64,000 bases of DNA, from assembly GCF_040939455.1 (NCBI RefSeq), contig NC_134126.1:248001-312000 (forward strand), written 5' to 3'. This stretch comes from Microcebus murinus (Eukaryota; Chordata; Mammalia; Primates; Cheirogaleidae). The notes under the pieces are model-generated. The model saw only the letters and a program-made list of their open reading frames with translations, was not told the origin of the DNA and ran no database searches. A program made the translations under genes and the position numbers. Within the stretch, counting starts at the first letter, position 1, and every line of letters begins with the position of its first letter. Positions 37,631-50,500 of the stretch are shown piece after piece.

Positions 37631-40174
37631 GCCTGCCCGTCTCCCGTGGGTGATTGGACACAGCCAGATCCGCACTGCGCCCTGCCTGCCCGTCTCCCGT
37701 GGGTGAGTGGACACAGCCAGATCCGCACTGCGCCCTGCCTGACCGTCTGCCATGGGTGAGTGGACACAGCCAGATCCGCACTGCGCCCTGCCTGCCCGTC
37801 TCCCGTGGGCGAGTGGACACAGCCAGATCCGCACTGCGCCCTGCCTGCCCATCTGCCGTGGGCGCGTGGACACAGCCAGATCCGCACTGCGCCCTGCCTG
37901 ACCGTCTGCCGTGGGTGAGTGGACACAGCCAGATCCGCACTGCGCCCTGCCTGACCGCCTGCCGTGGGTGAGTGGACACAGCCAGATCCGCACTGCGCCC
38001 TGCCTGCCCGTCACCCGTGGGCGAGTGGACACAGCCAGATCCGCACTGCGCCCTGCCTGACCGCCTGCCGTGGGTGAGTGGACACAGCCAGATCCGCACT
38101 GCGCCCTGCCTGCCCGTCTCCCGTGGGCGAGTGGACACAGCCAGATCCGCACTGCGCCCTGCTTGACCGTCTGCCGTGGGTGAGTGGACACAGCCAGATC
38201 CACACTGCGCCCTGCCTGCCCGTCTGCCGTGGGTGAGTGGACACAGCCAGATCCGCACAGCGCCCTGCCTGACCGCCTGCCGTGTGTGAGTGGACACAGC
38301 CAGATCCGTACTGCGCCCTGCCTGACCGCCTGCCGTGGGTGAGTGGACACAGCCAGATCCGCACTGCGCACTGCCTGACAGTCTGCCGTGGGTGATTCGA
38401 CACAGCCAGATCCGTACTGCGCCCTGCCTGACCGCCTACCGTGGGTGAGTGGATACAGCCAGATCCGCACTGCGCCCTGCCTGCCCGTCTACCGTGGGTG
38501 AGTGGACACAGCCAGATCCGCACTGCGCCCTGCCTACCCGTCTACCGTGGGTGAGTGGACACAGCCAAATCCGCACTGCGCCCTGCCTGCCCGTCTCCCG
38601 TGGGTGATTGGACACAGCCAGATCCGCACTGCGCCCTGCCTGCCGGTCTCCCGTGGGTGAGTGGACACAGCCAGATCCGCACTGCGCCCTGCCTGACCGT
38701 CTGCCATGGGTGAGTGGACACAGCCAGATCCGCACTGCGCCCTGCCTGCCCGTCTCCCGTGGGCGAGTGGACACAGCCAGATCCGCCCTGCGCCCTGCCT
38801 GCCCGTCTGCCGTGGGCGCGTGGACACAGCCAGATCCGCACTGCGCCCTGCCTGACCGTCTGCCGTGGGTGAGTGGACACAGCCAGATCCGCACTGCGCC
38901 CTGCCTGACCGCCTGCCGTGGGTGAGTGGACACAGCCAGATCCGCACTGCGCCCTGCCTGCCCGTCACCCGTGGGCGAGTGGACACAGCCAGATCCGCAC
39001 TGCGCCCTGCCTGACCGCCTGCCGTGGGTGAGTGGACACAGCCAGATCCGCACTGCGCCCTGCCTGCCCGTCTCCCGTGGGCGAGTGGACACAGCCAGAT
39101 CCGCACTGCGCCCTGCTTGACCATCTGCCGTGGGTGAGTGGACACAGCCAGATCCACACTGCGCCCTGCCTGCCCGTCTGCCGTGGGTGAGTGGACACAG
39201 CCAGATCCGCACTGCGCCCTGCCTGACCGTCTCCCGTGGGTGAGTGGACACAGCCAGATCCACACTGCGCCCTGCCTGCCCGTCTGCCGTGGGTGACTGG
39301 ACACAGCCAGATCCGCACTGCGCCCTGCCTGACCGTCTCCCGTGGGTGAGTGGACACAGCCAGATTCGCACTGCGCCTTGCCTGCCAGTCTCACGTGGGT
39401 GAGTGGACACAGCCAGATCCGCACTGCGCCCTGCCTGACCGCCTGCCGTGTGTGAGTGGACACAGCCAGATCCGCACTGCGCCCTGCCTGCCCGTCACCC
39501 GTGGGCGAGTGGACACAGCCAGATCCGCACTGCGCCCTGCCTGACCGCCTGCCGTAGGCGAGTGGACACAGCCAGATCCGCACTGCGCACTGCCTGACCG
39601 TCTGCCGTGGGCGAGTGGACACACCCAGATCCGCACTGCGCACTGCCTGACCGTCTGCCGTGGGTGAGTCGACACAGCCAGATCCGTACTGCGCCCTGCC
39701 TGACCGCCTGCCGTCGGTGAGTGGACACAGCCAGATCCGCACTGCGCCCTGCCTGCCCGTCTACCGTGGGTGAGTGGACACAGCCAGATCCACACTGCGC
39801 CCTGACTGCCCGTCTGCCGTTTGTGAGTGGACACAGCCAGATCCGCACTGCACCCTGCCTGACCCTCTCCCGTGGGTGAGTGGACACAGCCAGATCCGCA
39901 CTGCGCCCTGCCTGCCCGTCTCTCGTGGGTGAGTGGACACAGCCAGATCCGCACTGCGCCCTGCCTGCCCGTCTCCCGTGGGTGAGTGGACACAGCCAGA
40001 TCCGCACTGCACGCTGCCTGCCCGTCTCCCGTGGGCGAGTGGACACAGCCAGATCCGCAATGCGCGCTGACTGCCCGTCTGTCTTGGGCGAGTGGACACA
40101 GCCATATCCGCACTGCGCCCTGCCTGCCCGTCTGCCGTGGGTGATTGGACACCGCCAGATCCGCACTGCGCCCT
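37631..40174. repeat. 49-unit higher-order repeat, copy 2 (48 units)
   Basis: This repeats 35,034-37,630 in order. The distance is 2,597 bp for the first units and 2,544 bp (48 units) after the extra unit of copy 1. Sub-blocks start at 37,631 and 38,585, again 954 bp apart. At 40,175 a third copy seems to begin with the GTGATTGG unit but diverges within one unit. Confidence 0.87.
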
Positions 40175-40999
40175 GCCTGCCCGTCTCCCGTGGGTGATTG
40201 GACACAGCCAGATCCACACTGCGCCCTGCCTGCCCGTCTGCCGTGGGTGAGTGGACACAGCCAGATCCGCACTGCGCCCTGCCTGACCGTCTCCCGTGGG
40301 TGAGTGGACACAGCCAGATCCGCACTGCGCCTTGCCTGACCGTCTCACATGGGTGAGTGCAGACAGCCAGATCCGCACTGCGCCCTACCTGCCCGTCTCC
40401 CGTGGGTGAGTGGACACAGCCAGATCCGCACTGCACCCTGCCTGACCGTCCTTCGTGGGTGAGTGGACACCGCCAGATCTGCACTGCGCCCTGCCTACCC
40501 GTCTCCCGTGGGTGAGTGGACACCGCCAGATCCGCACTGCGCCCTGCCTGCCCGTCTCCCGTGGGTGATTGGACACAGCCAGATCCACACTGCGCCCTGC
40601 CTGCCCGTCTGCCGTGGGTGAGTGGACACAGCCAGATCCGCACTGCGCCCTGCCTGACCGTCTCCCGTGGGTGAGTGGACACAGCCAGATCCGCACTGCG
40701 CCTTGCCTGACCGTCTCACATGGGTGAGTGGAGACAGCCAGATCCGCACTGCGCCCTACCTGCCCGTCTCCCGTGGGTGAGTGGACACAGCCAGATCCGC
40801 ACTGCGCCCTGCCTGACCGTCTGCCGTGGGTGAGTGGACACAGCCAAATCCGCACTGCGCCCTGCCTGACCGCCTGTCGTGGGTGAGTGGACACAGCCAG
40901 ATCTGCACTGCGCCCTGACTGACCGCCTGCCGTGGGTGAGTGGACACAGCCAGATCCGCACTGCGACCTGCCTGCCCGTCTCCCGTGGGTGAGTGGACA
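40175..40999. repeat. Transition between two higher-order repeats
   Basis: These roughly 15 units belong to the same family but do not continue the 49-unit order. Two short runs starting near 40,196 and 40,566 (both GTGATTGG followed by a CACACTGCG unit) are alike, including a GTCTCACATGGGTGAG end. One carries GTGCAGACAG and the other GTGGAGACAG, at about 40,357 and 40,727. That is 370 bp apart, about seven units, and suggests a small local duplication. Confidence 0.6.
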
Positions 41000-43324
41000 C
41001 AGCCAGATCCGCACTGCGCCCTACCTGCCCGTCTCCCGTGGGTGAGTGGACACAGCCAGATCCGCACTGCACCCTGCCTGACCGTCCTTCGTGGGTGAGT
41101 GGACAGCGCAGGATCCGCACTGCGCCCTGCCTGCCCGTCTGCCGTGGGTGAGTGGACACAGCCAGATCCACACTGGGCCCTGCCTGCCCGTCTGCCGTGG
41201 GCAAGTGGACACAGCCAGATCCGCACTGCGCCCTGCATGACCGTCTGCAGTGGGTGAGTGGACACAGCCAGATCCGCACTGCGCCATGCCTGCCCGTCTC
41301 CCGGGGGCGAGTGGACACAGCCAGATCCGCACTACGCCCTGCCTGCCCTTCTGCCGTGGGTGAGTGGACACAGCCAGATCTGCACTGCGCCCTGCCTGAC
41401 CGTCTGCCGTCGGTAAGTGGACACAGCCAGATCCACACTGCGCCCTGCCTGCCCGTCTGCCGTGGGCGAGTGGACACAGCCAGATCCGCACTGCGCCCTG
41501 CCTGACCGTCTGCCATGGGTGAGTTAACACAGCCAGATCCGCACTGCGCCCTGCCTGCCCGTCTGCCGTGGGCGAGTGGACACAGCCAGATCCGCACTGC
41601 GCCCTGCCTGCCCGTCTCAAGTGGGCGAGTGGACACAGCCAGATCCGCACTGCGCCCTGCCTGCCCGTCTGCCGTTGGCGCGTGGACACAGCCAGATCCG
41701 CACTGCGCCCTGCCTGACCATCTGCCGTGGGTGAGTGGACACAGCCAGATCCGCACTGCGCCCTGCCTGACCGCCTGCCGTGGGTGAGTGGACACAGCCA
41801 GATCCGCACTGCGCCATGCCTGCCCGTCACCCGTGGGAGAGTGGACACAGCCAGATCCGCACTGCGCCCTGCCTGACCGCCTGCCGTGGGAGAGTGGACA
41901 CAGCCAGATCCGCACTGCGCCCTGCCTGCCCGTCTCCCGTGGGAGAGTGAACACAGCCAGATCCGCACTGCGCCCTGCTTGACCGTCTACCGTGGGTGAG
42001 TGGACACAGCCAGATCCACACTGTGCCCTGCCTGCCCGTCTGCCGTGGGCGAGTGGACACAGCCAGATCCGCACTGCGCCCTGCCTGACCGTCTCACGTG
42101 GGTGAGTGGACACAGCGAGATCCGCACTGCGCCCTGCCTGCCCGTCTGCCGTGGGTGACTGGACACAGCCAGATCCGCACTGCGCCCTGCCTGACCGTAT
42201 CCCGTGGGTGAGTGGACACAGCCAGATCCGCACTGCGCCTTGCCTGCCCGTCTCACGTGGGTGAGTGGACACAGCCAGATCCGCACTGCGCCCTACCTGC
42301 CCGTCTCCCGTGGGTGAGTGGACACAGCCAGATCCACACTGCGCCCTGCCTGCCCGTCTGCCGTGGGCGAGTGGACACAGCCAGATCCGCACTGCGCACT
42401 GCCTGACCGTCTGCCGTGGGCGAGTGGACACAGCCAGATCTGCACTGCGCACTGCCTGACCGTCTGCCGTGGGTGAGTCGACACAGCCAGATCCGTACTG
42501 CGCCCTGCCTGACCGCCTGCCGTCGGTGAGTGGACACAGCCAGATCCGCACTGCGCCCTGCCTGCCCGTCTACCGTGGATGAGTGGACACAGCCAGATCC
42601 ACACTGCGCCCTGACTGCCCGTCTGCCGTGGGTGAGTGGACACAGCCAGATCCGCACTGCGCCCTGCCTGACCCTCTCCCGTGGGTGAGTGGACACAGCC
42701 AGATCCGCACTGCGCCCTGCTTGCCCGTCTCCCGTGGGTGAGTGGACACAGCCTGATCCGCACTGCGCCCTGCCTGCCCGTCTCCCGTGGGTGAGTGGAC
42801 ACTGCCAGATCCGCACTGCACGCTGCCTGCCCGTCTCCCGTGGGAGAGTGGACACAGCCAGATCCGCACTGCGCGCTGCCTGCCCGTCTGTCGTGGGCGA
42901 GAGGACACAGCCATATCCGCACTACGCCCTGCCTGACCGTCTGCCGTGGGTGAGCGGACACAGCCAGATCCACACTGCGCCCAGCCTGCCCGTCTGCCGT
43001 GGGCGAGCGGACACAGCCAGATCCGCACTGCGCACTGCCTGACCGTCTGCCGTGGGTGAGTGGACACAGCCAGATCCGCACTGCGCCCTGCCTGCCCGTC
43101 TCCCGTCAGTTAGTGGACACAGCCAGATCCGCACAGCGCCCTGCCTGCCCGTCTCCCGTGGGTGAGTGGACACAGCCAGATCCGCACTGCGCTCTGCCTG
43201 CCCGTCTACCGTGGGTGAGTGGACACAGCCAGATCCGCACTGCGACTTGCCTGCCCGTCTCCCGTCAGTGAGTGGACACAGCCAGATCCGCACTGCGCCC
43301 TGCCTGCCCGTCTCCCGTGGGCGA
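41000..43324. repeat. Composite higher-order repeat, part A copy 1
   Basis: Colinear copies lie about 4,345 bp downstream (from 45,345) and 8,530 bp downstream (49,530-51,899). Markers are the GTGAGTTAACACAG unit at 41,519, two GGGAGAGTGG units near 41,836 and 41,889, CACAGCGAGATCC near 42,112 and the GTTAGTGG unit at 43,109. The 8,530-bp match to the third copy runs to about 43,369 without a unit gain or loss. Confidence 0.83.
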
Positions 43325-46300
43325 GTGGACACAGCCAGATCCGCACTGCGCCCTGCCTGCCCGTCTCCCGTGGGCGAGTGGACACAGCCAGATCCGCACT
43401 GCGCCCTGCCTGACCGCCTCCGTGGGTGAGTGGACACAGCCAGTTCCGCACTGCGCCCTGCCTACCCGTCTTCCGTGGGCGAGTGGACACAGCCAGATCC
43501 GCACTGCGCCCTGCCTGCCCTTCTGCCGTGGGTGAGTGGACACAGCCAGATCCGCACCGCGCCCTGCCTGCCCTTCTCCCGTCAGTGAGTGGACACAGCC
43601 AGATCCACACTGCGCCCTGCCTGCCCATGTCCCGTGGGTGAGTGGACACAGCCAGATCCGCACTGCGCCCTGCCTGCCCGTCTCCCGTGGACGAGTGGAC
43701 ACAGCCAGATCCACACTGCGCCCTGCCTGACCGTCTCCCGTGGGTGAGTGGACACAGCCAGATCCGCACTGCGCCCTGCCTGCCCGTCTGCCGTGGGTGA
43801 GTCGACACACCCAGATCCGTACTGCGCCCTGCCTGACCGACTGCCGTGGGTGAGTGGACACAGCCAGATCCGCACTGCGCACTGCCTGACCGTCTGCCGT
43901 GGGTGAGTGGACACAGCCAGATCCGCACTGCGCCCTGCCTGACCGCCTGCCGTGGGTGAGTGGACACAGCCAGATCCGCACTGCGCCCTGCCTGCCCGTC
44001 ACCCGTGGGCGAGTGGACACAGCCAGATCCGCACTGCGCCCTGCCTGACCGCCTGCCGTTGGTGAGTGGACACAGCCAGATCCGCACTGTGCCCTGCCTG
44101 CCCGTCTCCCGTGGGCGAGTGGACACAGCCAGATCCGCACTGCGCCCTGCTTGACCGTCTGCCGTGGGTGAGTGGACACAGCCAGATCCACACTGCGCCC
44201 TGCCTGCCTGTCTGCCGTGTGTGAGTGGACACAGCCAGATCCGCACTGCGCCCTGCCTGACCGTCTCCCGTGGGTGAGTGGACACAGCCATATCCGCACT
44301 GCGCCCTGCCTGCCCGTCTGCCGTGGGTGACTGGACACAGCCAGATCCGCACTGCGCCCTGCCTGACCGTCTCCCGTGGATGAGTGGACACAGCCAGATC
44401 CGCACTGCGCCTTGCCTGCCAGTCTCACGTGGGTGAGTGGACACAGCCAGATCCGCACTGCGCCCTGCCTGACCGCCTGCCGTGGATGAGTGGACACAGC
44501 CAGATCCGCACTGTGCCCTGCCTGCCCGTAACCCGTGGGCGAGTGGACACAGCCAGATCCGCACTGCGCCATGCCTGCCCGTCTCCCGGGGGCGAGTGTA
44601 CACACCCAGATCCGCACTGCGCACTGCCAGACCGTCTGCCGTGGGTGAGTCGACACAGCCAGATCCGTACTGCGCCCTGCCTGACCGCCTGCCGTCGGTG
44701 AGTGGACACAGCCAGATACGCACTGCGCCCTGCCTGCCCTTCTACCGTGGGTGAGTGGACACAGCCAGATCCACACTGCGCCCTGACTGCCCGTCTGCCG
44801 TTTGTGAGTGGACACAGCCAGATCCGCACTGCACCCTGCCTGACCCTCTCCCGTGGGTGAGTGGACACAGCCAGATCCGCACTGCGCCCTGCCTGCCCGT
44901 CTCCCGTGGGTGAGTGGACACAGCCAGATCCGCACTGCGCCCTGCCTGCCCGTCTCTCGTGGGTGAGTGGACACAGCCAGATCCGCACTGCACGCTGCCT
45001 GCCCGTCTCCCGTGGGCGAGTGGACACAGCCAGATCCGCACTGCGCGCTGACTGCCCGTCTGTCTTGGGCGAGTGGACACAGCCATATCCGCCCTGCGCC
45101 CTGCCTGCCCGACTCCCGTGGGTGATTGGACACCGCCAGATCCGCACTGCGCCCTGCCTGCCCGTCTCCCGTGGGTGATTGGACACAGCCAGATCCACAC
45201 TGCGCCCTGCCTGCCCGTCTGCCGTGGGTGAGTGGACACAGCCAGATCCGCACTGCGCCCTGCCTGACCGTCTCCCGTGGGTGAGTGGACACAGCCAGAT
45301 CCGCACTGCGCCTTGCCTGACCGTCTCACATGGGTGAGTGGAGACAGCCAGATCCGCACTGCGCCCTACCTGCCCGTCTCCCGTGGGTGAGTGGACACAG
45401 CCAGATCCGCACTGCACCCTGCCTGACCGTCCTTCGTGGGTGAGTGGACACCGCCAGATCCGCACTGCGCCCTGCCTGACCGTCTGCCGTGGGTGAGTGG
45501 ACACAGCCAGATCCACACTGGGCCCTGCCTGCCCGTCTGCCGTGGGCAAGTGGACACAGCCAGATCCGCACTGCGCCCTGCCTGACCGTCTGCAGTGGGT
45601 GAGTGGACACAGCCAGATCCGCACTGCGCCATGCCTGCCCGTCTCCCGGGGGCGAGTGGTCACAGCCAGATCCGCACTACGCCCTGCCTGCCCTTCTGCC
45701 GTGGGTGAGTGGACACAGCCAGATCTCCACTGCGCCCTGCCTGACCGTCTGCCGTCGGTAAGTGGACACAGCCAGATCCACACTGCGCCCTGCCTGCCCG
45801 TCTGCCGTGGGCGAGTGGACACAGCCAGATCCGCACTGCGCCCTGCCTGACCGTCTGCCATGGGTGAGTTAACACAGCCAGATCCGCACTGCGCCCTGCC
45901 TGCCCGTCTGCCGTGGGCGAGTGGACACAGCCAGATCCGCACTGCGCCCTGCCTGCCCGTCTCAAGTGGGCGAGTGGACACAGCCAGATCCGCACTGCGC
46001 CCTGCCTGCCCGTCTGCCGTTGGCGCGTGGACACAGCCAGATCCGCACTGCGCCCTGCCTGACCATCTGCCGTGGGTGAGTGGACACAGCCAGATCCGCA
46101 CTGCGCCCTGCCTGACCGCCTGCCGTGGGTGAGTGGACACAGCCAGATCCGCACTGCGCCATGCCTGCCCGTCACCCGTGGGAGAGTGGACACAGCCAGA
46201 TCCGCACTGCGCACTGCCTGACCGCCTGCCGTGGGAGAGTGGACACAGCCAGATCCGCACTGCGCCCTGCCTGCCCGTCTCCCGTGGGCGAGTGAACACA

Positions 46301-47510
46301 GCCAGATCCGCACTGCGCCCTGCTTGACCGTCTACCGTGGGTGAGTGGACACAGCCAGATCCACACTGTGCCCTGCCTGCCCGTCTGCCGTGGGCGAGTG
46401 GACACAGCCAGATCCGCACTGCGCCCTGCCTGACCGTCTCACGTGGGTGAGTGGACACAGCCAGATCCACACTGCGCCCTGCCTGCCCGTCTGCCGTGGG
46501 CGAGTGGACACAGCCAGATCCGCACTGCGCACTGCCTGACCGTCTGCCGTGGGCGAGTGGACACAGCCAGATCCGCACTGCGCACTGCCTGACAGTCTGC
46601 CGTTGGTGAGTCGACACAGCCAGATCCGTACTGCGCCCTGCCTGACCGCCTGCCGTCGGTGAGTGGACACAGCCAGATCCGCACTGCGCCCTGCCTGCCC
46701 GTCTACCGTGGATGAGTGGACACAGCCAGATCCACACTGCGCCCTGACTGCCCGTCTGCCGTGGGTGAGTGGACACAGCCAGATCCGCACTGCGCCCTGC
46801 CTGACCCTCTCCCGTGGGTGAGTGGACACAGCCAGATCCGCACTGCGCCCTGCTTGCCCGTCTCCCGTTGGAGAGTGGACACAGCCTGATCCGCACTGCG
46901 CCCTGCCTGCCCGTCTCCCGTGGGTGAGTGGACACTGCCAGATCCGCACTGCACGCTGCCTGCCCGTCTCCCGTGGGAGAGTGGACACAGCCAGATCCGC
47001 ACTGCGCCCTGCCTGCCCGTCTCCCGTCAGTTAGTGGACACAGCCAGATCCGCACAGCGCCCTGCCTGCCCGTCTCCCGTGGGTGAGTGGACACAGCCAG
47101 ATCCGCACTGCGCCCTGCCTGCCCGTCTGCCGTGGGTGAGTGGACACAGCCAGATCCGCACTGCGACTTGCCTGCCCGTCTCCCGTCAGTGAGTGGACAC
47201 AGCCAGATCCGCACTGCGCCCTGCCTGCCCGTCTCCCGTGGGCGAGTGGACACAGCCAGATCCGCACTGCGCCCTGCCTGCCCGTCTCCAGTGGGCGAGT
47301 GGACACAGGCAGATCCACACTGCGCCCTGCCTGCCCGTCTGCCGTGGGCGAGTGGACACAGCCAGATCCGCACTGCGCCCTGCCTGACCGTCTGCCATGG
47401 GCGAGTGGACACACCAGATCCACACTGCGCCGTGCCTGTCCGTCTGCCGTGGGCGAGTGGACACAGCCAGATCCGCACTGCGCCCTGCCTTGCCCGCCAG
47501 CCGTGGGTGA
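43325..47510. repeat. 4,186-bp composite repeat (parts B and A), copy 1
   Basis: The period to the next copy is 4,186 bp (79 units minus one base), dropping to 4,185 after a one-base deletion near 49,520 in copy 2 (GGGTAGTGG for GGGTGAGTGG). Part B runs to about 45,345, and the rest is the second copy of part A, with the marker unit at 45,864. Two segments of four units present in the other A copies are absent here, near 46,446 and near 46,995-47,030. A 52-bp unit (GACACACCAG near 47,408) and a 54-bp unit (CCTTGCCCGCC near 47,488) nearly cancel each other. Confidence 0.86.
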
Positions 47511-50500
47511 GTGGACACAGCCAGATCCGCACTGCGCCCTGCCTGCCCGTCTCCCGTGGGCGAGTGGACACAGCCAGATCCGCACTGCGCCCTGCCTGAC
47601 CGCCTCCGTGGGTGAGTGGACACAGCCAGTTCCGCACTGCGCCCTGCCTACCCGTCTCCCGTGGGCGAGTGGACACAGCCAGATCCGCACTGCGCCCTGC
47701 CTGCCCTTCTGCCGTGGGTGAGTGGACACAGCCAGATCCGCACCGCGCCCTGCCTGCCCTTCTCCCGTCAGTGAGTGGACACAGCCAGATCCACACTGCG
47801 CCCTGCCTGCCCATGTCCCGTGGGTGAGTGGACACAGCCAGATCCGCACTGCGCCCTGCCTGCCCGTCTCCCGTGGACGAGTGGACACAGCCAGATCCAC
47901 ACTGCGCCCTGCCTGACCGTCTCCCGTGGGTGAGTGGACACAGCCAGATCCGCACTGCGCCCTGCCTGCCCGTCTGCCGTGGGTGAGTCGACACACCCAG
48001 ATCCGTACTGCGCCCTGCCTGACCGACTGCCGTGGGTGAGTGGACACAGCCAGATCCGCACTGCGCACTGCCTGACCGTCTGCCGTGGGTGAGTGGACAC
48101 AGCCAGATCCGCACTGCGCCCTGCCTGACCGCCTGCCGTGGGTGAGTGGACACAGCCAGATCCGCACTGCGCCCTGCCTGCCCGTCACCCGTGGGCGAGT
48201 GGACACAGCCAGATCCGCACTGCGCCCTGCCTGACCGCCTGCCGTTGGTGAGTGGACACAGCCAGATCCGCACTGTGCCCTGCCTGCCCGTCTCCCGTGG
48301 GCGAGTGGACACAGCCAGATCCGCACTGCGCCCTGCTTGACCGTCTGCCGTGGGTGAGTGGACACAGCCAGATCCACACTGCGCCCTGCCTGCCTGTCTG
48401 CCGTGGGTGAGTGGACACAGCCAGATCCGCACTGCGCCCTGCCTGACAGTCTCCCGTGGGTGAGTGGACACAGCCATATCCGCACTGCGCCCTGCCTGCC
48501 CGTCTGCCGTGGGTGACTGGACACAGCCAGATCCGCACTGCGCCCTGCCTGACCGTCTCCCGTGGATGAGTGGACACAGCCAGATCCGCACTGCGCCTTG
48601 CCTGCCAGTCTCACGTGGGTGAGTGGACACAGCCAGATCCGCACTGCGCCCTGCCTGACCGCCTGCCGTGGGTGAGTGGACACAGCCAGATCCGCACTGT
48701 GCCCTGCCTGCCCGTAACCCGTGGGCGAGTGGACACAGCCAGATCCGCACTGCGCCATGCCTGCCCGTCTCCCGGGGGCGAGTGTACACACCCAGATCCG
48801 CACTGCGCACTGCCAGACCGTCTGCCGTGGGTGAGTCGACACAGCCAGATCCGTACTGCGCCCTGCCTGACCGCCTGCCGTCGGTGAGTGGACACAGCCA
48901 GATACGCACTGCGCCCTGCCTGCCCTTCTACCGTGGGTGAGTGGACACAGCCAGATCCACACTGCGCCCTGACTGCCCGTCTGCCGTTTGTGAGTGGACA
49001 CAGCCAGATCCGCACTGCACCCTGCCTGACCCTCTCCCGTGGGTGAGTGGACACAGCCAGATCCGCACTGCGCCCTGCCTGCCCGTCTCCCGTGGGTGAG
49101 TGGACACAGCCAGATCCGCACTGCGCCCTGCCTGCCCGTCTCTCGTGGGTGAGTGGACACAGCCAGATCCGCACTGCACGCTGCCTGCCCGTCTCCCGTG
49201 GGCGAGTGGACACAGCCAGATCGGCACTGCGCGCTGACTGCCCGTCTGTCTTGGGCGAGTGGACACAGCCATATCCGCCCTGCGCCCTGCCTGCCCGACT
49301 CCCGTGGGTGATTGGACACCGCGAGATCCGCACTGCGCCCTGCCTGCCCGTCTCCCGTGGGTGATTGGACACAGCCAGATCCACACTGCGCCCTGCCTGC
49401 CCGTCTGCCGTGGGTGAGTGGACACAGCCAGATCCGCACTGCGCCCTGCCTGACCGTCTCCCGTGGGTGAGTGGACACAGCCAGATCCGCACTGCGCCTT
49501 GCCTGACCGTCTCACATGGGTAGTGGAGACAGCCAGATCCGCACTGCGCCCTACCTGCCCGTCTCCCGTGGGTGAGTGGACACAGCCAGATCCGCACTGC
49601 ACCCTGCCTGACCGTCCTTCGTGGGTGAGTGGACACCGCCAGATCCGCACTGCGCCCTGCCTGACCGTCTGCCGTGGGTGAGTGGACACAGCCAGATCCA
49701 CACTGGGCCCTGCCTGCCCGTCTGCCGTGGGCAAGTGGACACAGCCAGATCCGCACTGCGCCCTGCCTGACCGTCTGCAGTGGGTGAGTGGACACAGCCA
49801 GATCCGCACTGCGCCATGCCTGCCCGTCTCCCGGGGGCGAGTGGACACAGCCAGATCCGCACTACGCCCTGCCTGCCCTTCTGCCGTGGGTGAGTGGACA
49901 CAGCCAGATCTGCACTGCGCCCTGCCTGACCGTCTGCCGTCGGTAAGTGGACACAGCCAGATCCACACTGCGCCCTGCCTGCCCGTCTGCCGTGGGCGAG
50001 TGGACACAGCCAGATCCGCACTGCGCCCTGCCTGACCGTCTGCCATGGGTGAGTTAACACAGCCAGATCCGCACTGCGCCCTGCCTGCCCGTCTGCCGTG
50101 GGCGAGTGGACACAGCCAGATCCGCACTGCGCCCTGCCTGCCCGTCTCAAGTGGGCGAGTGGACACAGCCAGATCCGCACTGCGCCCTGCCTGCCCGTCT
50201 GCCGTTGGCGCGTGGACACAGCCAGATCCGCACTGCGCCCTGCCTGACCATCTGCCGTGGGTGAGTGGACACAGCCAGATCCGCACTGCGCCCTGCCTGA
50301 CCGCCTGCCGTGGGTGAGTGGACACAGCCAGATCCGCACTGCGCCATGCCTGCCCGTCACCCGTGGGAGAGTGGACACAGCCAGATCCGCACTGCGCCCT
50401 GCCTGACCGCCTGCCGTGGGAGAGTGGACACAGCCAGATCCGCACTGCGCCCTGCCTGCCCGTCTCCCGTGGGCGAGTGAACACAGCCAGATCCGCACTG

